Below, piece by piece: positions 40,995-64,000 of a stretch of 64,000 bases of DNA. Origin of the DNA: Tragulus kanchil. Lineage: Eukaryota > Chordata > Mammalia > Artiodactyla > Tragulidae. Where the stretch lies: contig JAIOJX010000004.1 of NCBI GenBank assembly GCA_022376925.1, positions 172,017,501 to 172,081,500 of the forward strand, written 5' to 3'. The notes under the pieces were generated by a model. The model had not been told where the DNA came from. It saw nothing but the letters and a program-made list of their open reading frames with translations, and ran no database searches. Numbering within the stretch: position 1 is the first letter of the stretch; each line of letters starts with the position of its first letter. The position numbers were made by a program, and so were the translations under genes.

Positions 40995-43900
40995 ACCATC
41001 AGGAAACTGTGAGCCAAGCCCACCACCTCCACCCAGGCCTCTGTGCTGTGTCTCGCTCCTGGACCTCGGAGCCCGAGGGCTTCGCCCTGTCAGCGAAGCA
41101 GGCCTTGGGGGCGGGGTCCCTACCGTGGCCGCCCCGTGACTGGCGCGACCGAAGGTCCAGATGCAGAGCCCCGAGCTGCCGGGAGACCCAGGGCCCCTGA
41201 GGCCCCGTGACAAGTGCCAAAAAGGCCACGGGCACGGGCAGCGTGGCCTCCCAGGCAGGCACGGCTCAGTCCTCAGCTGCAGACAGAGCCTCAACCGTGC
41301 GCTCGCCTGGCTGGGAGGGGCCCAGCGGGAGTGCTGGCCTCGCGGTGAGTGGCCAGGTCGGCTGGCCAGGGCCCAGGCCCCAGCTCACCGGCCCTCTGCA
41401 GAGACCACCCTTGTCTTAAAGCAAATCACTTTCCTTTGTTGCAAAGGTGTGTAGATACTTTGTATATTTGTACGGAACTCTGAAGAGGTGAAAACCTCTG
41501 TAGATTTTGCATTTGGACTGACTCTATATTGGGAGGCCCACCGGGCGATCTCTCCCTATTTTTGTATGAGGGAGACTGCAGAGTCGGCCTGGAGTCCGGC
41601 GTGCACCCAGCAGTAGGTATCCCAACAAAGCGGAGGTGGGAGGTGTGCAGGAAGAAATGCTGGACAGGGGTTCCCACACGGCTTCCAGCAGGAGCCCAGA
41701 GCCCACGGGCCTCCCGTGCCGCTGCCCAGACGCATCTGAGCCGCTTGCCCTCGGCTCCCACCTGCCTGGATGGCTGTGGCTCCGAGACAGAATCGCCTGG
41801 GATGGGGCAGGACTCAGCGCCTCTTCTGAGTGTGGATGCAGGTGCCCGTGGTCAAGACTGGCCTGCTGGTCGCCTCCACCCCCTCTCCGGGCCCACTCTG
41901 AGCCTTGCCGGGCCTCCTGGCCCCCTTCCCGGTCAGTGCTGCTGCAGGTGGGAGCCGCTTTGTCCGTCGGCTCCCGTTCTTGGTGGGACGGTGAAGTGTT
42001 CACACGTTCCCGATTCAGGCGGAGGTATGAGGTCTTCCAGGATGTCACATTCTTCCCTGCCAACTTTCTTGCTCTTTGAGACTCCGAGGATCTCCAGGCA
42101 GGCGGGGATCCCGCCCCCAGAGTCTGACCAATTACTTCATCTTGCTTCACATGGCCAATTGTGCAAAGGGACAAAGCCACAGCCACGCTGTTCAATGGTT
42201 ACCAGGCTGTTCTGGGGAAGTTCACAGCAAGGATTGGCTGGGACGGCCCCTCTGTGGGCAGTCAGTGCGGCGTGGCCCGAGGGGCTGTGGAACGGGGCCC
42301 AGAATTACTCAGACACGTTTCATTTTGGTGTTTCTTTTGTTCGGTGCCCAAATAAATGATCAGTCCAGCCGCTTCCACATACGAGAAACTGTAAAATGTG
42401 ACGAGAACCAAGTGAAATACGAAGCTGTCCATACTGTACTGTGAGGAAAACACAGTGTTGTTCGTGGCTGAGAGGAAGCCACAGCCGATGCGGGTCTGAG
42501 ACCACATGCTGACATGGAAGGCGATCCCGAGCCTCGGAGCCGAGTGAATTATAGATGTGCCTTACAGGGGAGTGGCCTTTTCAAGAGACAAAATAATAGT
42601 ACCTTCAAACGTTTACCAGGGAGGAGACTTTCTAAAAAAAAAAACTAGTGGAGACATTTTTGAGTCTTTGGACACTTCACTTTTGTATTACCCCATATTC
42701 TTCTGCAAATGGATTTTGCCCCTTGAAATGTATTTAGTTTTTAATTTGATCTGAACTGTTACCAAAAAAAAAAAATTTTTTGTCAGTTTTATTAAGATAG
42801 GAAAAATGTAAACTTATTTTTGTGACTTAAGACTTTATGAGAAATCCTAGACACTGGAGGGTTTTTTTTTTTTTAAGTGTATTTATTACTGTTCAGAACA
42901 CTGGAATTGCAGCACAAATGAGGAGAGAGTCTACAATAAATTAAGATGTTTTTGAATTTGTACTTCCGCACTGATTTCCCCCATCCCTGTTCCTGCCCGT
43001 TGAGCGGCGCCCAGAGGAGGGACCATGGAGGGAGGCTGCTGCAGGTGGGAGCCGCTTTGTCCGTCGGCTCCCGTTCTTGGTGGGACGGTGAAGTGTTCAC
43101 GTTCCCGATTCAGGCGGAGGTATGAGGTCTTCCAGGATGTCACATTCTTCCCTGCCAACTTTCTTGCTCTTTGAGACTCCGAGGATCTCCAGGCAGGCGG
43201 GGATCCCGCCCCCAGAGTCTGACCAATTACTTCATCTTGCTTCACATGGCCAATTGTGCAAAGGGACAAAGCCACAGCCACGCTGTTCAATGGTTACCAG
43301 GCTGTTCTGGGGAAGTTCACAGCAAGGATTGGCTGGGACGGCCCCTCTGTGGGCAGTCAGTGCGGCGTGGCCCGAGGGGCTGTGGAACGGGGCCCAGAAT
43401 TACTCAGACACGTTTCATTTTGGTGTTTCTTTTGTTCGGTGCCCAAATAAATGATCAGTCCAGCCGCTTCCACATACGAGAAACTGTAAAATGTGACGAG
43501 AACCAAGTGAAATACGAAGCTGTCCATACTGTACTGTGAGGAAAACACAGTGTTGTTCGTGGCTGAGAGGAAGCCACAGCCGATGCGGGTCTGAGACCAC
43601 ATGCTGACATGGAAGGCGATCCCGAGCCTCGGAGCCGAGTGAATTATAGATGTGCCTTACAGGGGAGTGGCCTTTTCAAGAGACAAAATAATAGTACCTT
43701 CAAACGTTTACCAGGGAGGAGACTTTCTAAAAAAAAAAACTAGTGGAGACATTTTTGAGTCTTTGGACACTTCACTTTTGTATTACCCCATATTCTTCTG
43801 CAAATGGATTTTGCCCCTTGAAATGTATTTAGTTTTTAATTTGATCTGAACTGTTACCAAAAAAAAAAAATTTTTTGTCAGTTTTATTAAGATAGGAAAA

Positions 43901-44050
43901 ATGTAAACTTATTTTTGTGACTTAAGACTTTATGAGAAATCCTAGACACTGGAGGGTTTTTTTTTTTTTAAGTGTATTTATTACTGTTCAGAACACTGGA
44001 ATTGCAGCACAAATGAGGAGAGAGTCTACAATAAATTAAGATGTTTTTGA
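40970..44050 (+). CDS. CELSR1: CELSR1 terminal exon: last seven residues (to 40994) and 3' UTR
   Basis: A pyrimidine-rich tract and cacgcgcag precede 40970. Spliced in the required phase it adds GSNETSI and stop TGA at 40992-40994. The rest is AT-richer 3' UTR with several AATAAA signals and contains one of the 1.1-kb duplications (41942-43036 repeated at 43037-44134). The true UTR is therefore probably about 1.9-2.0 kb. The coding part is short and depends on the donor at 40082 being used; the UTR call is firmer. Confidence 0.7.
42351..42356 (+). promoter_or_regulatory. Poly(A) signal AATAAA, CELSR1 3' UTR (copy 1)
   Basis: AATAAA in AT-rich 3' UTR. The same site recurs at 43446-43451 in the duplicate. 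Confidence 0.55.
42935..42940 (+). promoter_or_regulatory. Poly(A) signal AATAAA, CELSR1 3' UTR (copy 1, distal)
   Basis: Follows gagagtctac and precedes ttaagatg. The duplicate at 44030-44035 is the one flanked by unique downstream DNA. Confidence 0.55.
43446..43451 (+). promoter_or_regulatory. Poly(A) signal AATAAA, CELSR1 3' UTR (duplicate)
   Basis: Copy of 42351-42356, offset 1,095. Confidence 0.5.
44030..44035 (+). promoter_or_regulatory. Poly(A) signal AATAAA, likely distal end of CELSR1
   Basis: Last AATAAA of the AT-rich UTR, followed by a T/G-rich stretch (gatgtttttgaatttgt) that suits a downstream element. Base composition becomes GC-rich about 60-120 bases later. Cleavage is expected near 44050. 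Confidence 0.65.
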
Positions 44051-44134
44051 ATTTGTACTTCCGCACTGATTTCCCCCATCCCTGTTCCTGCCCGTTGAGC
44101 GGCGCCCCAGAGGAGGGACCATGGAGGGAGGCTG

Positions 44135-44900
44135 ACCGAGCCTGGGGAGCAGGAGGCGGGAGCGAGAGCTGCTCCAGGGCTTCCCCCTCCAGCCCCTCAC
44201 CCGGACCCTCGCGCCTCGCACTCTAGAGCCTCCTCGGCCCCCGTCTGTGTCCTGGCCCTCGAGGACTCCAGGGCACACAGAGGGCTCCCGAGGCGCCCTT
44301 CATCTGTGTTCATTTTTTGTTTCTCTCTGTTCTTGAAGTTAGATCCTTTCTAGTGGTGAATTTTTTTCTTTTTTGGAGGAGGGGAGAGGAGCTTCAAATC
44401 CTTTTATTTGCCTAACAAAGGAAAGGGCGACCCAAGACCGGAGGATTTGGGAAAACATGGCCTGCATGTTTAAATACACAAATGATACGTATGTAACATA
44501 TGTGTGCATACTTATATACATAGCTGGGCTTCCCGGGTGGCTCAGTCCGTACAGACTCTGCCTGCCCTGCAGGAGACCTGGGTTCAGTCCCTGGGTCGGG
44601 AAGATCCCCTGGAGAAGGGCATGGTGACCCACTCCAGTATTCTTTCAGGGAAAACCTTACGGACCGAAGAGCCCGGCAGGGTACGGTCCGTGGGGGGCTA
44701 AGAGTCAGACACGTCTGAGGGAACTAAACCTGTCACACCCAGATACACGCACACATAGATGGTGCCTTTTATTTTAAACTGATCTACTATTAATTTTACT
44801 TTTTAATTGGGCTTCACATAGCTGCTTTACCACGTTATGCTGGTTTCGGCCCAGCAGCCCCGTGGGCCAGCTGCGAGACATGCATGCCCTCTTCCTCTTG
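44135..44900 (+). other. Intergenic DNA downstream of CELSR1
   Basis: Low-complexity GC-rich then AT-rich sequence with one SINE (44524-44725). No gene seen. Confidence 0.6.
44524..44725 (+). mobile_element. Bov-tA SINE
   Basis: gggcttcccgggtggctcag, ggttcagtccctgggtcggg, ending aagagtcagacacgtctgag. Confidence 0.9.
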
Positions 44901-45034
44901 GGGCTCCCCCCATCCTACCCTTAGCAACCCCTTCTCAAGCTCCGTGATTCTTTCTGCTTTCTTCTCCATTCTGTTACTGAGCCCAGTCAGTGAATTTTTT
45001 TTTCAAATACTATATTTTCAAAAAATTTCTGTTG

Positions 45035-45263
45035 TTGTTGTGGCCACTTCTATGGGTCTTTAATTTATTTCCATCTTTGTTCTTTGGCCTGTGTGGGCCT
45101 CCCATCACAGTGGCCTCTCTCGCTGCAGAGTTCCGACTCGGTAGTTGGACACATCGGTCCAGCCACTCTGCGGCAAATGGGATCTTCCCAGGCCAGGGAT
45201 GGAACCGGTGCCCCTTGGACTGCAAGGTGGTGTCCTTACCCACTAGACCACCAGGGAAGCCCC
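45035..45263 (-). mobile_element. CHR-type SINE, reverse (copy 1)
   Basis: tggccacttctatgggtctt at the left and ctagaccaccagggaagccc at the right are the reverse of the CHR SINE tail and head. Duplicated at 46176-46399. Confidence 0.85.
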
Positions 45264-46175
45264 AAATATTATAGTTTTAAGTTCTATAATTTTTAAGTGA
45301 TTCCTTTTTATAATTTTTATTTCTTTACTAAGGACTTCTAATTTTTCATGAATTTCAAAAGTGTTTACCTTTACCTCATAGAGCATGATTATAGCAGCTG
45401 CTTTAAATTCTTCCATAATTTGGGCATCTTGGGGCCCCAGATCTGTTTTTTCTCTTGGCATTTTCCTTGTTCACATGGAACCCTTGATTGACATTTTGAA
45501 CGTTATATCCTGAGCCTCTGGGTCCTGTTCAAACCTCTGGCAGACGTCAGGTTTTGTTTAGAAGGCAGGCAACCCAGTTAGGTTCAGACTCCAAGGTGTG
45601 CCTCACCTCCTGTGGCCGTGACGTGGCTGGGCTGGCCTGGGCTCACCCTGCACACCTGCCCCTCGGTCCGTCTGGGACTCGCCGTGGTTTACGCCCGCTG
45701 TGTCCTCAGAGCCTGTCACATGCTGGCCTGTCCCCACGTGGGGGAGCCAGTGCCTGTCCGTGGACAAGAAGAGTGCAGGGTCCACTCTGCCAGTGCTCTG
45801 CTCGCTGGGGCTTGCCTCCTGCTCTTACTCCTGGGGCCCCTTTCTTGGTGCCTCTGTCCACAAAGACGGGGTTCTCGCAGGGTTCTCGCCACCTGCACCG
45901 CCCCGCTTCCCTCCCCGCGCTCTCAGCCCACAGAGCCCCTCTCCCCAGGCCTCTCTCGGAGTCCTCGCTCTGCCGGCTGGCCACACAACGCCAGAGGTTG
46001 GGGCCACCCTTGGGTCCAGTCTGGGAGGAAAAAGAGGAAACCTCTTGGGGCTCCCCATCCTACCCTTAGCATTCTCAAGCTCCGTGATTCTTTCTGCTTT
46101 CTTCTCCATTCTGTTACTGAGCCCAGTCAGTGAATTTTTCAAATACTATATTTTCAAAAAATTTCTGTTGTTGTT

Positions 46176-46399
46176 GTGGCCACTTCTATGGGTCTTTAAT
46201 TTATTTCCATCTTTGTTCTTTGGCCTGTGTGGGCCTCCCATCACAGTGGCCTCTCTCGCTGCAGAGTTCCGACTCGGTAGTTGGACACATCGGTCCAGCC
46301 ACTCTTCGGCAAATGGGATCTTCCCAGGCCAGGGATGGAACCGGTGCCCCTTGGACTGCAAGGTGGTGTCCTTACCCACTAGACCACCAGGGAAGCCCC
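46176..46399 (-). mobile_element. CHR-type SINE, reverse (duplicate)
   Basis: Same as 45035-45263, offset 1,136, with a single substitution noted (cactctgcgg versus cactcttcgg). Confidence 0.8.
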
Positions 46400-47175
46400 A
46401 AATATTATAGTTTTAAGTTCTATAATTTTTAAGTGATTCCTTTTTATAATTTTTATTTCTTTACTAAGGACTTCTAATTTTTCATGAATTTCAAAAGTGT
46501 TTACCTTTACCTCATAGAGCATGATTATAGCAGCTGCTTTAAATTCTTCCATAATTTGGGCATCTTGGGGCCCCAGATCTGTTTTTTCTCTTGGCATTTT
46601 CCTTGTTCACATGGAACCCTTGATTGACATTTTGAACGTTATATCCTGAGCCTCTGGGTCCTGTTCAAACCTCTGGCAGACGTCAGGTTTTGTTTAGAAG
46701 GCAGGCAACCCAGTTAGGTTCAGACTCCAAGGTGTGCCTCACCTCCTGTGGCCGTGACGTGGCTGGGCTGGCCTGGGCTCACCCTGCACACCTGCCCCTC
46801 GGTCCGTCTGGGACTCGCCGTGGTTTACGCCCGCTGTGTCCTCAGAGCCTGTCACATGCTGGCCTGTCCCCACGTGGGGGAGCCAGTGCCTGTCCGTGGA
46901 CAAGAAGAGTGCAGGGTCCACTCTGCCAGTGCTCTGCTCGCTGGGGCTTGCCTCCTGCTCTTACTCCTGGGGCCCCTTTCTTGGTGCCTCTGTCCACAAA
47001 GACGGGGTTCTCGCAGGGTTCTCGCCACCTGCACCGCCCCGCTTCCCTCCCCGCGCTCTCAGCCCACAGAGCCCCTCTCCCCAGGCCTCTCTCGGAGTCC
47101 TCGCTCTGCCGGCTGGCCACACAACGCCAGAGGTTGGGGCCACCCTTGGGTCCAGTCTGGGAGGAAAAAGAGGAA

Positions 47176-49009
47176 AGCCCCCCAGAAGCGCCCTGGCCCC
47201 ACAGGCCACCCTCCAGGCCTTGCTTCCTCCTCAGTCCACCTGCCAACAGTCACCTCGCGGGGAGCTCCATCACGAGGAGAGCGCCCCATCTCACCCCCAA
47301 AGCCCGGCCTGAAGGGGACACATTTGAGGAGAGCAGCCCCTAGACAGAGGGAAGCAGGTGCATCTGCTGGGTCTGGGGTCCTCTGGTGGGCATAAATAAT
47401 TGCCCTCCACACCAACCTCAGCCATGGCTGCCCTGGGACACACGGATCAAGACGAAACCAGTCAACAGCAGCGAGCACCGTCCAGGCCGTGGAGTGCCCA
47501 GGCCTCCCCGCCGCGGCTCCAGGGCTGCTCGCCCCTTCGCGGCACGGCTGTCTCGCTCCAGGCTCCCCCCCGTAGACACCGAGGGGGCTGGGAGGCCCCA
47601 GACTCGTGAAGACTTGCCTGGCCACAGACACGGGGCAGCTGGAGCCCGGGGGCTGCGGCACAAGCCAGCCACGGGGGCTGACCCTGACACCAACCTGAGC
47701 CTCCCAAGAGCGGAGCATGAGCTAGGTTCTAGGGCCTGGCGCGCTGAGGTTGCGCTGAAATGGTATGGGGGAGGAGGGCGGGAACCCTTCACTTGCATCA
47801 GGGCCGGGGGTCACTGTTAAAAGCATCAGCCCGGGCCCTCTCTCAAGACGGGCAGTGCGGGGTGACCGGGGCCTGGCGGCAGGGCGCCTGAGTGGGAGAG
47901 GGAGGGCAGCGCCCCCAGCCCCCAGCCCCTCTGAGGGCCACCGGGAGTACAGCCCTGGAGTCTGGGGAGGGGGCCAGACGCCCACCCGCCACCGCGGCCC
48001 AGCAGGGCTCCCCGGCCGACGGCGACAGCCGAGTCTCTCAGGCATCGCCCAGGGACCTCCCAGAGTCCACCAGTGAACTGGAGGGGCCGCGAGAGGCCAG
48101 GCGAGCCTCCACAGCCCCTGCCCAGCCAGCCTCTCAACCCCCACGGCAGGACGATGGTCGCCCCAGGACTCAGTGGCCAGGACGCCCCCAGCCAAAGCCA
48201 GCGCCCACGGCTGTGCTCTCCCCGCCAGGGTGCTCCCGCTCGCCCTGCGCCACCTGCCCCTAACAGCCCCCCACAGTCTGGCCCATGGCTTCCGTCCCCA
48301 AGCGCTCAGGCTGAAACCCGACAGCAGACGCGGCAGTGGCAGGAGGTGAGGCCTCTGGGGGGCCACTAGGTCCTGAGGGGGCGCCCTCACGAGGGGAAAC
48401 GGGTGTCCTTACAGAAAGCCCCAGAAGGACCCTGGCCTTCCAGCGTGAGGACACGATGGGAAGCTGGCCATCAGCGACCTCTAGAAGGACCCTGCCCCCC
48501 GTCCGAGCCGGCACCCCGGTCTCAGACTCCCGGCCTCCACAACTGGGAGAGAGAAACCCCCGTGTTTGCAAGCTGCCGGGTCTGGGGTGCTGTCACAGCA
48601 GGCTGGCCAGACACGCACCCCACCGACTCCCGCCTCAGCGACCCCACCAGGGGGCCGGGCCCCTTCACCCTTCCATTCTCCATGTGACTGGCCAGGGTGC
48701 TGGCCTCCTCGGGGCTGTGGGGGTGGCCTCCGTGCAGCTGCCTGGACTGGCGGCAGGGCTGCCACTCGGGGGGCCTCAAGGCCGCATCCCCTCCACCCCT
48801 GAGACATGCTGTGGGCTGGGGCTTGGCTCGAGGCTGGTCCCACGTGCCCCGCCACGGGTGAGAGTGGCCACAGCTCTGGGAGAGAGGGAGAGGAGGGGCT
48901 CCATCCCCACCCCACCCCCCCGGGCCGACGACCTTCCTGGCCACACTGGGCCAGTGCCTGGAGCCCTGAGACGGCCCACCCAGGCCCCGCCCGCCAGAGG
49001 CCGCTGCTG
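47176..49009. other. Intergenic DNA between CELSR1 and TRMU
   Basis: GC-rich, no exons. About 48365-48590 (ccttacagaaagccccagaa, gtgaggacacgatggg, cctccacaactgggagag) resembles the end of a common ancient repeat, family not assigned. Confidence 0.5.
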
Positions 49010-49324
49010 GAATCCACATCCTGGAAAGACGTTTATTGGACGCTGTCCCACAGCTCACCGACCCCCTCCGCAGTCCCCTTCCTGGGGGTGGAGAAGGCCG
49101 CCCGTAATGGGCACCGGGGACGGAGCCCACAGCCAGCAGCGGGGAGGACGGGCTCTCCCGGCTCCGGAGGCTGCGGATGCCTGGCGGCCGGGTCACGACG
49201 GGGGCGGGAGGCCCGGCGGGGCGCCCCCGGCTCGAGCAGCAGCGGCAGCGCGCCCGCGGCCCTGCCCCGGTTCCACGTCCTCCACGTCTCCTCCCGAGAC
49301 GCCACAGCAGCCGCTCGGCCTCCG
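49010..49324 (-). other. TRMU 3' UTR
   Basis: Extends from the stop codon to a minus-strand AATAAA (49037-49032, seen as tttatt on the + strand). Cleavage is expected about 15-20 bases beyond, near 49010-49018. GC-rich; no other element seen. Confidence 0.7.
49032..49037 (-). promoter_or_regulatory. Poly(A) signal AATAAA for TRMU
   Basis: Only AATAAA on the minus strand within the first few hundred bases after the stop; fits a short 3' UTR of about 310 bases. Confidence 0.7.
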
Positions 49325-63540
<14,216 letters not shown>

Positions 63541-64000
63541 CTGGGGAGGAGCGAGCGACAAGGTGAAGAGCACTAAAGCCAGCCGTGTGTGGAGACAGCA
63601 GTGACTCCTGAGCCCTCCTGAGCCCCTGGGCCCCGGTGCCTGGCAGGCCCTCCCGCGGCCCCGTGGCCCACAGCGCTCCGACCCTGTCCTCAGGCAAACC
63701 ACCCGATGGCGGCGGACCTTCCTGCCGCGCTCTGTAAAGGCCTCCACTGTCACGCTGCCCCGAGGGCTGAAGCGATTGCGGGCCACCCTACAGTGGGAAC
63801 AAGACGGCATTTTTCCATCTTCACGTCCCACACGTGTCAGCCCACAGAGGCTGAGCAGCACAACGGAAGCAGACGAGAGCAGAAATCCAACATAATTTTT
63901 CAAAACAAATAAAAGCTACCATTCAGTTATCAGAAAATAAACTCGTTTCTAAAGTTATTTCTATTACTACCTAAGAAATAGATTCTAAGTCATCAGATAC
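63541..64000 (-). other. TRMU intron 1 (partial)
   Basis: No exon 1 motif (SGGVDS) in any minus-strand frame; becomes AT-rich toward 64000. Confidence 0.65.

Larger units (their letters stand above)
41942..44134 (+). repeat. Tandem duplication 13 (CELSR1 3' UTR)
   Basis: 41942-43036 and 43037-44134, offset 1,095, copies abut exactly. Confidence 0.95.
44901..47175 (+). repeat. Tandem duplication 14 (intergenic)
   Basis: 44901-46042 and 46048-47175, offset 1,136. The left edge of copy 2 shows shorter C, T and A runs. Confidence 0.95.

Overview
The window is nuclear DNA from a ruminant, most likely a bovid. It holds spliced genes with GT/AG introns, long GC-rich introns, Bov-tA and CHR tRNA-derived SINEs, a BovB (RTE) LINE and a Tigger-like DNA transposon fossil. 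No prokaryotic, phage or CRISPR features were seen. Two genes lie tail to tail. The 3' third of CELSR1 (cadherin EGF LAG seven-pass G-type receptor 1) is on the + strand (coding exons 202-40994, 3' UTR to about 44050). All of TRMU except exon 1 (mitochondrial tRNA 2-thiouridylase) is on the - strand (coding exons 63540 down to 49325, polyadenylation near 49010). As I recall it, the same convergent pair exists in other mammals, including human 22q13.

CELSR1, left to right: the last EGF/laminin-EGF exons (202-3238), hormone-receptor motif (3561-5420), GAIN domain (4752-18014), GPS (20667-20793), seven transmembrane helices (22429-38146), and the intracellular tail with an acidic/serine-rich stretch (38454-40082). 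The final exon may add a C-terminus ending ETSI and carries the 3' UTR. About 1,075 residues are encoded here. About 5 kb of repeat-rich DNA separates the two genes. TRMU exons 11 to 2 follow and include both catalytic cysteines (exons 3 and 6). Exon 1, with the start codon and PP-loop, lies beyond the right edge.

The dominant oddity is a series of 17 direct, back-to-back duplications, each with a unit of about 1.06-1.21 kb. They fall in exons, introns, the 3' UTR and intergenic DNA alike. Copies are nearly identical, and where they differ the small indels (often homopolymer contractions) mostly cluster at the internal junction, i.e. the right end of copy 1 and the left end of copy 2. Several cut through exons, make exon chimeras, or would break the reading frame if spliced. 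I read them as assembly or gap-filling artefacts, not biology. If so, the real locus is about 18-19 kb shorter than this window. I found no convincing undescribed biological system. The most biologically interesting leads are the alternative CELSR1 C-terminus and the near-canonical GPS tripeptide.
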